Source: Azospirillum sp. TSA2s
GTDB taxonomy: Bacteria > Pseudomonadota > Alphaproteobacteria > Azospirillales > Azospirillaceae
Length of the DNA stretch: 64,000 nt
Direction: 5' to 3'
Assembly (NCBI RefSeq): GCF_004923315.1
Contig: NZ_CP039650.1
Span: 930,001-994,000 of the forward strand
Below are positions 25,989 through 35,071 of the stretch, one piece after another. Below the pieces are notes generated by a model. The model did not search any database and had not been told where the DNA came from. It saw nothing but the letters and a program-made list of their open reading frames with translations. A program made the translations under genes and the position numbers. Numbering within the stretch: the first letter of the stretch is position 1; each line of letters begins with the position of its first letter.

Positions 25989-26759
25989 CTATTCCTCCTC
26001 GTCGTCCTCGAACTGGTCGAGGCTCAGCGAACGGACTTCGGTGCTGGGGTTCGGCGCCGGTGGAGCGGGCGGCGGCATGTTGGCCGGCCGTGCCGCAGCC
26101 GGTCGGGCGACGGCGCGGCCGGGCGGCATATGGGCATTGGGCCCCTTCAACGGACTGTTCAGCGTGCCGCGCGGGCCGATGCTGGGTTCGTCGCCGAAAT
26201 CGGGCAGCGGCGGAATACGATCCATCACGCGGCGGATCAGGGCGGCGATGCGGTCGGCCTCGGCGCGCAGCGCCTGTCCCCGCTCCCCCTCATAGAGCGG
26301 ATCGTCGAGGAACTTGCGGATCTCCAGCACGCCGCGCAGTTCCACCCCGCACATCTCGTGGGTGCCGATGGGCAGCGCCTTCACCCGCGCGAAGCTGGCG
26401 AAGAAGCCGGCGCTGCCCTCCACGAACTGGACCACCATGCGGGCGTGCAGACGCTCCAGCGCGGTGGTCATGGGATCGATCAGATCCTCCATCTCCTCCG
26501 GCGCCGCGTCCAGCCGCTCCTGCGTCAGGGCGGCCAGCGCGAAGAAGTCGCGCACCCGCCGGCTGAAGCGGCGATAGCGGGCAAGCCCACCGACCGACAC
26601 CCGCTCGCGCGCCGTCTGCGCCAGTTCCGCCGACTGCTTCAGCATGGCGTCGAGCCGCATCAGCAGCGTCGCGATCTCGCGCTGCCTCTGGGCCGCGCTG
26701 CGGCCGGGCGTGGGCGCCGGCGGGGCTGCCGGGCGGCGGGGTGGGTTGGAACGCATCAT
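25989..26759 (-). CDS. Hypothetical protein downstream of the DegP-like gene
   Basis: 256 residues: a proline-rich start, a helical core (TLLMRLDAMLKQSAELAQTARERVSVGGLARYRRFSRRVRDFFALA and later ALRAEADRIAALIRRVMDRIPPLPD), and a Pro/Ala-rich tail ending in the acidic LDQFEDDEEE. No domain is recognised and there is no signal peptide. It lies 27 bases after the protease gene on the same strand, so the two probably share a transcript. Confidence 0.7.
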   Translation of the reverse strand: MMRSNPPRRPAAPPAPTPGRSAAQRQREIATLLMRLDAMLKQSAELAQTARERVSVGGLARYRRFSRRVRDFFALAALTQERLDAAPEEMEDLIDPMTTALERLHARMVVQFVEGSAGFFASFARVKALPIGTHEMCGVELRGVLEIRKFLDDPLYEGERGQALRAEADRIAALIRRVMDRIPPLPDFGDEPSIGPRGTLNSPLKGPNAHMPPGRAVARPAAARPANMPPPAPPAPNPSTEVRSLSLDQFEDDEEE

Positions 26760-26785
26760 GCCGGTACGGGGTGGCTCCTTAATGG

Positions 26786-27928
26786 TCAGCGGGCGGTGCG
26801 GACGGTGACGGACTTTTGCCCGCCCTCGCGCATCACCGTCAACTGCACCGGCGTGCCGACGCGCAGAAGACCGATGCGGTTGCGGAAATCGGTGGCGCTG
26901 CGCACCGGCCGGCCGTCGACCGCGATCACCACGTCGCCGCTGCGCAAGCCGCCGCTGTCGGCCGGCGAGCCGCGTTCGATCTTGGCGATCAGCGCGCCTT
27001 CGTCGCCCTTCAGGCTCATGCTTTCCGCAAGGTCGGGCGTCAGGTCCTGGATGGCCACGCCCAACCGGCCGCGCCGCACCTCGCCATACTCGCGCAGCTG
27101 TTCCATCACCGACCGCACGATGCTGACCGGTACGGCGAAGCCGATGCCGACCGAGCCGCCGGCCGGGCCGATGATGGCCGTGTTGATGCCGATCAGCTCG
27201 CCCTGGAAATTGACCAGCGCGCCGCCGGAATTGCCGGGATTGATCGAGGCGTCGGTCTGGATGAAATCCTCGTACCCTTCGATCTTCAGCCCGCTGCGGC
27301 CGAGTGCGGAAACGATGCCGGAGGTCACCGTCTGCCCCAGTCCGAACGGGTTGCCGATGGCGACGACGAAGTCGCCGACCTGTGAGCGGTCCGAGTCGCC
27401 GAGCGGCAGCGCGGTCAGCCCCTCCGCCTTGATCTGCAGCAGGGCGATGTCGGTGGCGGCGTCGCGGCCGATCAGCTTGGCGCGCAGGCGGCGGCGGTCC
27501 TTCAGGGTGACGGCGATCTCCTGCGCGTTCTCCACCACATGGTTGTTGGTGACGACATAGCCGTTGCGGGCGTCGACGATCACGCCCGACCCGGCGCTGA
27601 CCTGCGGACGGGACTGCGGCATTTGGTCCGGCAGGTTGAAGAAGCGGCGGAAGAAGGGGTCGCGCAGCAGCGGGTTTTCCGCCTGGGGCGCCTGGCTCAG
27701 CACCGAGATGTTCACGACGGCCGGCGTCACCTGCTCCAGCATCGGGGCGATGGTGCCGCCGCCGACCGCGCCCAGAGGCAGTGCCGCCGCCGCGGGCGAG
27801 GCGCCGAGGCCGAAGGCGGAACCGAGCCGGCCCAGCACCGAGTCGGCCGGGGCGACCAGCGCGCCGCCGGTCACCGCCGCCAGTCCGACCGCCGCAGCAA
27901 ACACCACCGGACGCACCGCCCTCTTCAT
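26786..27928 (-). CDS. Periplasmic serine protease, DegP/DegQ/HtrA family (one PDZ)
   Basis: 380 residues. An N-terminal signal sequence or anchor runs over residues 8-28. The trypsin-like domain has the triad His130 (TNNHVV), Asp160 (ATDIALL) and Ser234 (NPGNSGGAL). A single PDZ domain follows (residues 280-370, GRLGVAIQDLTPDLAESM and SGDVVIAVDGRPV). One PDZ and the length fit DegS-like or short Do proteases rather than two-PDZ DegP. It degrades or checks misfolded envelope proteins. It is divergent from cheZ across a 235-base gap. Confidence 0.93.
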   Translation of the reverse strand: MKRAVRPVVFAAAVGLAAVTGGALVAPADSVLGRLGSAFGLGASPAAAALPLGAVGGGTIAPMLEQVTPAVVNISVLSQAPQAENPLLRDPFFRRFFNLPDQMPQSRPQVSAGSGVIVDARNGYVVTNNHVVENAQEIAVTLKDRRRLRAKLIGRDAATDIALLQIKAEGLTALPLGDSDRSQVGDFVVAIGNPFGLGQTVTSGIVSALGRSGLKIEGYEDFIQTDASINPGNSGGALVNFQGELIGINTAIIGPAGGSVGIGFAVPVSIVRSVMEQLREYGEVRRGRLGVAIQDLTPDLAESMSLKGDEGALIAKIERGSPADSGGLRSGDVVIAVDGRPVRSATDFRNRIGLLRVGTPVQLTVMREGGQKSVTVRTAR

Positions 27929-28163
27929 GGCCTTATTCCTTTCTTGCTGGGAATTTCTTGTCGAGATCGTCGCTGGATCGGGCTGATTTGGGGCAAAAAG
28001 GAAGGCGGTTCAAGGTTGTCCACCCTCTGTCCGCCCCGTTGCGGCGATGATAGCGCGGCGACGGCGGAAACTCCCGGTAAAGAAATTGGGTGGTATAGGA
28101 CAGGGTCGGCGCAGACCCCGGACATGCCGGGGAGGCGCGGCTGTCGAAAACGGGTTGAGCGCT

Positions 28164-29111
28164 ATGAGCGGCGGGTCACTGCTCGAACTGACCGAGCAAG
28201 AGTATCTGCAGATGGAAGAGGCCCTGTCGCAGACGGCGCGGGGGCGGGCCTTCCTGCGCATGCGCGACCGGCGCAGCCGTGTCGTCGCCTCCGACGAGTT
28301 CCACCGGCTGGTCGACAGGCTGGAAGGTCAGGTCGACCGGCTGAGCGGCACCTCGTCCAGCGCCTTCACGTCCTTCGTCCCCGGCGAGGACCCGCGCATC
28401 CAGCAGGAGCTGACCGCCATCACCCAGGTGGTGCGCGAGGCGCGCAGTGACATCGCGGCCCTGAAGGCGACCGACACCGGGTCCAACCGCATCGAGGCGG
28501 CGACCGGCGAGTTGGACGAGATCGTCGCCGCCACCGAACGCGCCACCACCGACATCCTGAACGCGACGGAGAAGATCCAGGAAATCACCATGTCGATCCC
28601 GCGCGACGACGCCGATCTGGCCGAACGGATCGACGCGATCGAGGCGTGGTGCATCGAGATCATGACCGCCTGCTCCTTCCAGGACATCACCGGCCAGCGC
28701 ACCACCAAGGTCGTCAACACGCTGCGCTACATCGAAGAGCGCGTGAACACGATGATCGAAATCTGGGGCGTCGAGCGGCTGGCCGTCGCCCCCGAGCAGC
28801 ACCATGGCGAGGTGGCCTCGCACCGCAAGCTGGGCGACACCCGCCCCGACGCCCATCTGCTGAACGGTCCGCAGCTGGGCGGGCCGGAGGTCAGCCAGGA
28901 CGCCATCGACGCGCTGTTCGACAGCGTGCCGGAGGTGGCGGAACGGGCGGAGCCGCTGCCCGCCGACGTGGCGCCCTCCCCTCCTCCTCCGCCGCCCCCA
29001 CCCCCTGTCGCGAAGCCGGCCCCGCCGCCGCCCCCGCCGCCCGCCGAGTCCGGCGGCGGCGATGGCGGCGGCGCGATCTCGCAGGCCGACATCGACGCCC
29101 TGTTCGCGTGA
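28164..29111 (+). CDS. cheZ: CheZ-family protein phosphatase with FliM-like tail motifs
   Basis: 315 residues. A helical N-terminal half leads to the CheZ signature ACSFQDITGQRTTKVVNTLRYIE (about residues 169-191), where Asp and Gln of FQDITGQ act in dephosphorylating CheY-P. The C-terminal part has a polyproline linker and two copies of a SQxxIDALF motif, VSQDAIDALFDS (near 243) and ISQADIDALFA at the very end. These resemble the CheY-binding N-terminus of FliM. The role is shortening the chemotaxis signal. Followed after 6 bases by the pentapeptide gene, so co-transcription is likely. Confidence 0.88.
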   Translation: MSGGSLLELTEQEYLQMEEALSQTARGRAFLRMRDRRSRVVASDEFHRLVDRLEGQVDRLSGTSSSAFTSFVPGEDPRIQQELTAITQVVREARSDIAALKATDTGSNRIEAATGELDEIVAATERATTDILNATEKIQEITMSIPRDDADLAERIDAIEAWCIEIMTACSFQDITGQRTTKVVNTLRYIEERVNTMIEIWGVERLAVAPEQHHGEVASHRKLGDTRPDAHLLNGPQLGGPEVSQDAIDALFDSVPEVAERAEPLPADVAPSPPPPPPPPPVAKPAPPPPPPPAESGGGDGGGAISQADIDALFA

Positions 29112-29117
29112 CCGGCC

Positions 29118-30392
29118 ATGGCGCAAGACGGCAAATCCCGCATCCGCCTGACCCAGGACCAACTCGACCGCGTGTGCGAGCGCCATGTCCGATTCGCCGA
29201 GGGCCGCCCGAACGGCGCCCGTGCCAACCTGCCCTTCTTCGACCTGTCCGGCCTGTCGCTGGCCGGCCGCAACCTGACCGGCGCCCATCTGGCCGGTGCC
29301 ATCCTGCGTGACGCCGACCTGCGCGGCGCGGTGCTGGACCATGCCGACCTCTATGGCGCCGACCTGCGCGGGGCCGACCTGTCGGAGGCGCGGCTGTTCC
29401 GCACCGACATGCGCGGCGCCAACGTCCGCGGGGCCAAGCTGGACGGCGCCACCATGGTGGAGGTCGACCTGCGCGACGGCAGCATGGTCAACCGCAACAG
29501 CGCCGGCGAGTTGAAGGTGGTGGGCTTCGATCCCGGTCCGGCAGATATGGCGTCGGCGAAGCTGACCAACGCCGACATGGCGCGGGCCAAGCTGTCGGGC
29601 AGCTTCGCGCGGGCGGCCGACTTCACCAACACGCGGCTGGCCGGCGCCCGGCTGGACCGCACCGACCTGCGCGACGCCAACTTCTCCGGCGCCGACCTGC
29701 GCGGCGCCGACCTCAACGGTTCCGACCTGCGCGGCGCCATCCTCGACGGGGCCAGCCTGGATCAGGACGGGCTGGAACAGGCGATCCGCACCGACGAGCA
29801 GGCCGTTGCTGCCCGGCAGACACCGCCCCAGGCTCCGGCACCCGAGCCTGAACCGGAGGAGACGACGGCCGACGAGTTGCCGGCCCTGCCGGTCGATCAG
29901 CTGGACAGCATGCTGCGCCAGCACATGATCTGGCTGGGCACCAGCGGCAAGCAGGGCTGCCAGCTCGACCTGACCGGGCTGAACCTGGAGGGGGCCGACC
30001 TGACGGGCAAGATCCTGACGCTGGCCAAGGGCAGCGGCGCCCGGCTGCGCCATGCCCGGCTGAACGGCGCCCAACTGCAGGCCGCCCAGTTCGACGGCGC
30101 CGACCTGCGCTCCGCCGATCTCAGCCGCGCCGACCTGCGCGGGGTGAAGCTGGACCGCGCCATCCTGATCGACAGCCGGCTGGACGGCGCCAATCTCGGC
30201 ATGCTGCTGGTCAGCGCCGGGGCCAAGGTGATGCGTGCGTCGCTGGTGCGGGCGCGGCTTGCCGGTGCCTCGCTGATGCAGACCAACCTGAAGGGCAGCG
30301 ACCTGACCCTGGCCGACCTGACCGGCTGCGACCGCTCGTCGGCGGTGCTGGAGGGAGCGATCCTGGAGGGGACGCGGCTGGGAGGCGCCTGA
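29118..30392 (+). CDS. Pentapeptide-repeat protein
   Basis: 424 residues with two blocks of A(D/N)LxG-type pentapeptides (about residues 45-220 and 275-420), separated by an acidic Pro/Glu linker near 230-260. A short helix LTQDQLDRVCERHVRFAEG precedes the first block, and a similar LPVDQLDSMLRQHMIWLGTSGKQGCQLDLTGLNLEG precedes the second. The paired layout suggests internal duplication. Such proteins form quadrilateral beta-helices. The cellular role is unknown; linkage to cheZ suggests, but does not prove, a motility or signalling role. Confidence 0.85.
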   Translation: MAQDGKSRIRLTQDQLDRVCERHVRFAEGRPNGARANLPFFDLSGLSLAGRNLTGAHLAGAILRDADLRGAVLDHADLYGADLRGADLSEARLFRTDMRGANVRGAKLDGATMVEVDLRDGSMVNRNSAGELKVVGFDPGPADMASAKLTNADMARAKLSGSFARAADFTNTRLAGARLDRTDLRDANFSGADLRGADLNGSDLRGAILDGASLDQDGLEQAIRTDEQAVAARQTPPQAPAPEPEPEETTADELPALPVDQLDSMLRQHMIWLGTSGKQGCQLDLTGLNLEGADLTGKILTLAKGSGARLRHARLNGAQLQAAQFDGADLRSADLSRADLRGVKLDRAILIDSRLDGANLGMLLVSAGAKVMRASLVRARLAGASLMQTNLKGSDLTLADLTGCDRSSAVLEGAILEGTRLGGA

Positions 30393-30659
30393 GCCCGCAC
30401 CGGGTTTTCTTTCGCGAAGCCGTTGATTGCTTTCAAATTTCCGTCACGATCCATGCCGGAGATTGCCGCGATCCCCTTCGGCCGGTTTGGGAAAATCAGG
30501 CGGCAATCCACTTCCACCATCCGGAAAAACGATTGTGTCGTAACGGCTTAGCACGGCGGGTGGGGCTTGACGCCTCATGCGGCCGGTGGCACGCTGCTGT
30601 CCAAGCGCGGCGCGGCCCGACCATAAGCGCCCGCATCGAATGGGGGAACGTCAACGATC

Positions 30660-30941
30660 ATGACCAAGTCGGAACTGATCCAACGGCTGGCGGAGCGGAA
30701 CCCGCACCTGTACCAGCGCGACATCGAGAAGATCGTCGGCACCATCTTCGACGAGATCACCGAAGCGCTGGCGCGCGGCGACCGGGTGGAACTGCGCGGC
30801 TTCGGCGCCTTCTCCATCAAGAAACGGGACGCGCGCACGGGTCGCAACCCCCGGACCGGAGAATCGGTTGACGTCGGCGAGAAATGCATTCCTTTCTTCA
30901 AGACCGGCAAGCAGCTTCGCGAGCGTCTGAACACGGAGTGA
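30660..30941 (+). CDS. ihfB: Integration host factor beta subunit
   Basis: 93 residues of the HU/IHF fold: MTKSELIQRLAERNP, helices, RVELRGFGAFSIKKRDARTGRNPRTGESVDVGEKCIPFFKTGKQLRERLN. The arm with GRNPRTGE carries the proline that intercalates into DNA. KSELIQRLAERNPHL and VDVGEK are closer to IHF-beta than to IHF-alpha or HU. With IHF-alpha it bends DNA at specific sites. It is followed by a LapA-domain gene, the usual neighbour. The ATG at 30660 is likely. Confidence 0.93.
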   Translation: MTKSELIQRLAERNPHLYQRDIEKIVGTIFDEITEALARGDRVELRGFGAFSIKKRDARTGRNPRTGESVDVGEKCIPFFKTGKQLRERLNTE

Positions 30942-30990
30942 GCGCCGGCCCGGCCATTCTCCCTGCCGTATCTCTCAAGGAACCTTCGCC

Positions 30991-31392
30991 TTGCGCCATA
31001 TTTCCTGGATCGTCACCATTCCCGTGGCCCTCGTCGCGATCCTGTTCGCGATCTCCAACCGCGGGATCGTGACGCTGTCGCTGTGGCCGCTGCCCTTCAC
31101 GCTCGCCACGCCGGTCTATCTGGCCACGCTGGTGGCGCTGGTGCTGGGCTTCCTGGCCGGCGGCTTCGTCGTCTGGAACAGCCAGCGCCGCCATCGCCGC
31201 CGCGCCCGCCGCGAGGGCAACCGCGTCCTGTATCTGGAGCGTGAACTGAAGGAAGCGCAGGCCCGCGCCGCCGCCGCCGAAAAGCGTCTGGCCGAGAGCA
31301 CCCGCCCGGTTTCCGGACCGGTCTCCGGCACTCTGCCCGGCTCCGCCCTGCCGGTCCCGGCCGCCGAGAACAACGCGCCGACCGTCCACTGA
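30991..31392 (+). CDS. LapA-domain (DUF1049) membrane protein
   Basis: 133 residues, with TTG as the probable start (AAGGA 8 bases before). Two membrane helices (about 6-24 and 42-64) with LFAISNRGIVTLSLWPLPF between them are typical of the lipopolysaccharide assembly protein A domain. A basic patch and a coiled coil (LYLERELKEAQARAAAAEKRLAE) follow, then a Pro/Ser tail. The family takes part in LPS transport or assembly in some bacteria. It stands in the conserved ihfB-lapA order. Confidence 0.82.
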   Translation: MRHISWIVTIPVALVAILFAISNRGIVTLSLWPLPFTLATPVYLATLVALVLGFLAGGFVVWNSQRRHRRRARREGNRVLYLERELKEAQARAAAAEKRLAESTRPVSGPVSGTLPGSALPVPAAENNAPTVH

Positions 31393-31476
31393 GCGTCGCC
31401 AGTCGCAGGGCTCCCCCTCCCCGCGCTTGTACAGTCCGGGAGTGGGACAGGATGCCGGTCGGCGGAAGGGGGTTCC

Positions 31477-32436
31477 ATGCGCACCGTCAGCGGCGCCGAG
31501 CTTCGATCCGTTCTGCACCACCGCATGCTGATCGAGCGCCTGCGGCAGACCTTCCGCGCCGGCGTGGAGTCCCCGCCGGCCCATCGGCACCGCGTCGAGA
31601 CCTACGGCACCGGTGACGCCGCACTGCTGATCGCCCCCGCCTGGGAGGTCAATCAAGCGATCGGGGTGCGGATCGACAGCGTCTTTCCCGACAATGCCGG
31701 CAGCGACCTGCCGCAGACCCAGGGCGTCTATCTGCTGGTCGACGGCAAGACCGGCGTGCCGCAGGTGCTGATGGACTCCTCCGCCACGCTCGGCCGGCGC
31801 AGCGGCGCGGCATCCTCGGCGCTCGCCGCCTCCTATCTGGCGCGGCCGGATGCGGAGCGGATGCTGGTGGTCGGCACCGGCCCGCTCGCCCTGGAACTGG
31901 TGGAGGCTTACACCGCGGTGCGGCCGATCCGCCATGTGCTGGTCTGGGGACGGGATCCGCAGAAAGCGCGCAAGCTCGCCGCCCGCTTCCACCGACCGAA
32001 ATTCCGCATCGAGGCGACCGCCGACCTGGAAGGAGCCGTGCGCGGCGCCGACATCGTCGCCTGCGCCACCACGGCGCGCGAGCCGCTGATCCGCGGCGAC
32101 TGGCTGCAGCCCGGCCAGCATCTGGACCTGCTGGGCGGCGTGACGCCGGACATGCGCGAGGCCGACGACGACTGCATCCGCCGCGCCCGCGTCTTCGTCG
32201 ACAGCCGTGACCGCACGCCGGCCGCGGCCGGCGACATCGCCCAGCCGGTGTCTTCCGGCACGCTGAACCCCGACGATATCGCCGGCGACCTGTTCGAACT
32301 GAGCTGCGGCGAACGGGCCGGCCGGCGCTTCTACGACCAGATCACCCTGTTCAAGTCGGTCGGCACCGCCCTGGCCGACCTGTGCGCCGCCCGTCTGGCG
32401 ACCGAGATGGTGCTGCACAACGACTCGATCCGCTGA
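31477..32436 (+). CDS. Ornithine cyclodeaminase / mu-crystallin family protein
   Basis: 319 residues with the Rossmann motif LVVGTGPLALELVEAY near residue 128 and the family sequences LLIAPAWEVNQAIGVRIDSVFPDN, LLGGVTPDMREADDDC and FVDSRDRTPAAAGDI. Such enzymes convert ornithine to proline with ammonia release, but many reduce imines or dehydrogenate other amino acids. The substrate cannot be told. No arginine or proline catabolism neighbour is seen in this stretch. Confidence 0.87.
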   Translation: MRTVSGAELRSVLHHRMLIERLRQTFRAGVESPPAHRHRVETYGTGDAALLIAPAWEVNQAIGVRIDSVFPDNAGSDLPQTQGVYLLVDGKTGVPQVLMDSSATLGRRSGAASSALAASYLARPDAERMLVVGTGPLALELVEAYTAVRPIRHVLVWGRDPQKARKLAARFHRPKFRIEATADLEGAVRGADIVACATTAREPLIRGDWLQPGQHLDLLGGVTPDMREADDDCIRRARVFVDSRDRTPAAAGDIAQPVSSGTLNPDDIAGDLFELSCGERAGRRFYDQITLFKSVGTALADLCAARLATEMVLHNDSIR

Positions 32437-32624
32437 GCTGGGACCTGATCCGCCGAACCAGCCCGATCAGACCCACCCCGAACGGTTTCATACTAGGTGG
32501 GCTCACACACGGCATAAGGGAGTATGCCGCGTTTCTTCCCGACATTTTACTTGCGTCCCTGCGATTTTCTCCAGAGGATCATCGCTGCCTCCGCGCCGGC
32601 TGCCGGTATTCCGAACGGCTCGAT

Positions 32625-32645
32625 GTTTGCGCTAACTGCGCAAAC
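32625..32645. promoter_or_regulatory. Perfect inverted repeat upstream of the DMT transporter
   Basis: GTTTGCGC, TAACT, GCGCAAAC: an 8-base perfect palindrome with a 5-base spacer, 20 bases before the transporter's first possible start. It could be an operator or an RNA hairpin. It is found by eye; no regulator is known. Confidence 0.45.
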
Positions 32646-32665
32646 GACGCGCTGGACCGGATCAT

Positions 32666-33640
32666 ATGCAAACGGCTTGTCAGGGACGATTGATCGTGAC
32701 CGTCACCTCCCCCATGGACGCCGGCCCACGCATGCGGGTACCGACCAACCAGCTTCTGCTCGGTGCCGGATACATGCTGCTGTCGGCGCTGCTGTTCGGG
32801 ATCGGCAATACGGCCGTGCATTGGGCCGCGACGGTGATGAACCCGCTGGAGGTCGTGTTCTTCCGCAACCTGTTCAGCCTGCTGTGGATGCTGCCCTGGG
32901 CGCTGACGGCCGGAGCGCCCGCCTGCCGGACGGTTCTGGCGGAACGGCGGTTGGGACCCTACGTGACGCGGGCAGTAACCACGCTCTGCGCCATGACCGC
33001 ATGGTTCTACGCGATCTCCCGGATTCCGCTGCCCACCGCGACGGCGGTCAGCTTCGCCATCCCCCTGTTCGTCGCGGCCGGAGCTGCGCTGGTCCTGCGC
33101 GAGCGGGTGCGGCCACGGCGCTGGGCCGCGGTCTGCGTCGGCTTTGCCGGAGTGATGATCGTGCTGAGGCCGGGTGCGGCGCCGGTCGATCTGGCCTTTC
33201 TGGCGCTGTTCGTCCATTGCGTCGCCGCCGCCGCCACCGTCTTGCAGATGCGGCTGCTCAGCCGCAGGGACAGCGCGTCGGTAATCGTCACCTTCCTGGG
33301 CCTGCTGGTCACCCCGATGGCCCTGGTGCCGGCGCTGTTCGTCTGGACATGGCCGAGTTGGAGCGTGCTGGGCGGGCTGGTGCTGCTCGGCGGCCTGCTG
33401 ACGCTGGGACAGTTGGCAATGACCAAGGCACTGTCGCTGGCCGAATCCTCGGCGATGATGCCCTACGATTATGCCCGGCTGCCCTTCACCGCCATCGTCG
33501 CCTGGATCACCTTCGGCCAGACGATGGATGCGTGGGGGTGGGTTGGCGCGCTGGTGATTGCCGGCTCCGCCCTCTACACCATGCACCGCGACGCGGCCGA
33601 CGGACGCAAGACGGCGCTGGAGCGGGCGCAGCGCGCCTAG
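32666..33640 (+). CDS. DMT/EamA-family transporter
   Basis: 324 residues with ten hydrophobic segments in two EamA halves (AGYMLLSALLFGIGNTAVHWAATVMNPLEVVFFRNLFSLLWMLPW and GLVLLGGLLTLGQLAMTKALSLAESSAMMPYDYARLPFTAIVAWITFGQ). RNLF and the MPYDYARLPF segment are RhaT/RarD-like conserved elements. It exports or imports small metabolites by an unknown substrate choice. The start is uncertain: the ATG at 32666 has little ribosome site, while a GTG at 32696 has AGGGA about 9 bases upstream. Confidence 0.82.
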   Translation: MQTACQGRLIVTVTSPMDAGPRMRVPTNQLLLGAGYMLLSALLFGIGNTAVHWAATVMNPLEVVFFRNLFSLLWMLPWALTAGAPACRTVLAERRLGPYVTRAVTTLCAMTAWFYAISRIPLPTATAVSFAIPLFVAAGAALVLRERVRPRRWAAVCVGFAGVMIVLRPGAAPVDLAFLALFVHCVAAAATVLQMRLLSRRDSASVIVTFLGLLVTPMALVPALFVWTWPSWSVLGGLVLLGGLLTLGQLAMTKALSLAESSAMMPYDYARLPFTAIVAWITFGQTMDAWGWVGALVIAGSALYTMHRDAADGRKTALERAQRA

Positions 33641-33644
33641 CCCG

Positions 33645-34115
33645 TCATTCCCGCGTCGCCGTCCCCGCGTCGTCGGCACCGGTTTCGGCGCGCAGGACCT
33701 CCTTCGCCCGCCCCCAATGGGCCGGGGTCAGATTGGCGCGCACCGTCTGAACGGCCGCAGCGAGCACCGCGGCGTCATCGGTGAAGCCGGCAATCAGCAG
33801 CCAGTCGGGCACCGCATCCACCGGCAGCACGAAATAGGCCAGCGCCCCCAGCAGGATCGCCTTCGCCCGGTAGGGCGTCGCCGGATCGGTCGCGCAGAAA
33901 TAGGCGGCCAGCAGGTCTTCCAGGAAAGGAATGCGGTGCAGGTTGGCGCGCAGCTTCTGCCAGAAACGGTGGCGGACCAGCCGTTCGTCGCGCTCGACCC
34001 GATCGGGATCGGGAACCGTCAGTGCGGTGCCGGTGCCAAGGGACGGAGAGACGGACGATGCTGTCATGGATGCTGAAACCCTTTCGGAAACGGCAGACGG
34101 CGCCATCGTCGGCAT
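33645..34115 (-). CDS. YkvA-domain (DUF1232) protein
   Basis: 156 residues. The conserved segment is FLEDLLAAYFCATDPATPYRAKAILLGALAYFVLPVDAVPDWLLIAGFTDDAAVLAAAVQTV, the DUF1232 core with a hydrophobic helix and YFVLPVDAVPD. It is probably a small membrane-associated protein of unknown role. The start at 34115 (MPTMAPSAV) has a GGAAGG ribosome site 5 bases upstream. It diverges from the SDR gene. Confidence 0.82.
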   Translation of the reverse strand: MPTMAPSAVSERVSASMTASSVSPSLGTGTALTVPDPDRVERDERLVRHRFWQKLRANLHRIPFLEDLLAAYFCATDPATPYRAKAILLGALAYFVLPVDAVPDWLLIAGFTDDAAVLAAAVQTVRANLTPAHWGRAKEVLRAETGADDAGTATRE

Positions 34116-34257
34116 GATGCCTTCCACCATACGGTGTGGTATGGTTGGTCGACCATCTGGTAACCGAGCCATCTGGTAAACAACAAGTGCGATCGCATCC
34201 TGTTGGACACAAGACCGGCGCCATGCGCGGACCGGTCGCAATTAAGGAGGAGATGCC

Positions 34258-35019
34258 ATGAACATCCAGGGTCTGTCCGCCATCGTCACCGGCGGCGCCT
34301 CGGGCATGGGGGCGGCGACGGCGCGTCATCTGGCCGGTCTCGGCGCCAAGGTGACCGTGCTGGACGTCAACGAGGACGCGGTTCTGAAGACCGCGCACGA
34401 GATCGGCGGGCTGGGTCTGGTCTGCGACGTCACCGACGGCGCCTCCGCCGAGCGGGCGATCGATCAGGCGCGCTCCGCCCATGGCCCGGCCCGCATCGCG
34501 GTGAATTGCGCCGGCATCGCCCCGGCCCAGCGAATCGTCGGCCGCGACGGTCCGATGCCGCTGGAGAATTTCCGCTCGGTGATCGAGGTCAACCTGATCG
34601 GCAGCTTCAACATCCTGCGGCTGGCCGCGGCCGACATGGCGAAGCTGGACCCGCTGGACAGCGGCGAGCGCGGCGTGATCGTCAACACCGCCTCCGTCGC
34701 CGCCTATGAGGGGCAGATCGGGCAGGCCGCCTATGCCGCGTCGAAGGGAGGCATCGTCGCCCTGACCATCTGCGCCGCCCGCGACCTCGCCCGCCACGGC
34801 ATCCGCGTGATGACGGTGGCCCCCGGCCTGATCGGCACGCCGATGCTGCTGAACATGCCGCAGGAGGTGCAGGACAGCCTCGCCGCGACGGTCCCCTTCC
34901 CCAAGCGCTTCGGCAAGCCGGAGGAGTACGCCCGCCTCGTCCAGCACATCCTGGAGAACGAGATGCTGAACGGCGACGTCATCCGCCTGGACGGCGCCAT
35001 TCGCATGGCGCCTCAATGA
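34258..35019 (+). CDS. Short-chain dehydrogenase (3-hydroxyacyl-CoA dehydrogenase type 2-like)
   Basis: 253 residues, a classical SDR. It has the cofactor motif TGGASGMG, then NCAG (NNAG position), the catalytic Ser in NTASVAAYEGQ and YAASK with Tyr and Lys. The Asp at the end of strand 2 (VTVLDVNED) suggests NAD rather than NADP. Overall it resembles the HSD17B10/3-hydroxyacyl-CoA dehydrogenase type 2 group, which acts in fatty-acid or branched-chain degradation. GGAGGAG lies 7 bases before the ATG. It is the last host-type gene before the prophage. Confidence 0.9.
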   Translation: MNIQGLSAIVTGGASGMGAATARHLAGLGAKVTVLDVNEDAVLKTAHEIGGLGLVCDVTDGASAERAIDQARSAHGPARIAVNCAGIAPAQRIVGRDGPMPLENFRSVIEVNLIGSFNILRLAAADMAKLDPLDSGERGVIVNTASVAAYEGQIGQAAYAASKGGIVALTICAARDLARHGIRVMTVAPGLIGTPMLLNMPQEVQDSLAATVPFPKRFGKPEEYARLVQHILENEMLNGDVIRLDGAIRMAPQ

Positions 35020-35032
35020 CTTAGCGACGGTT

Positions 35033-35071
35033 CGCGGCGGGGATGGCGGGTAACAACCTCTCCGCCGCGAT
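35033..35071 (+). terminator. Stem-loop after the SDR gene
   Basis: CGCGGCGG pairs with CCGCCGCG (35033-35040 with 35062-35069). There is no T-run. It probably ends the SDR transcript at the host/prophage border. Confidence 0.55.

Noticed and set aside
28176..30074. Long leftward frame opposite cheZ and the pentapeptide gene
   Set aside because: Repeat-like VGA.QVGA wording is only the reverse of the pentapeptide repeats.
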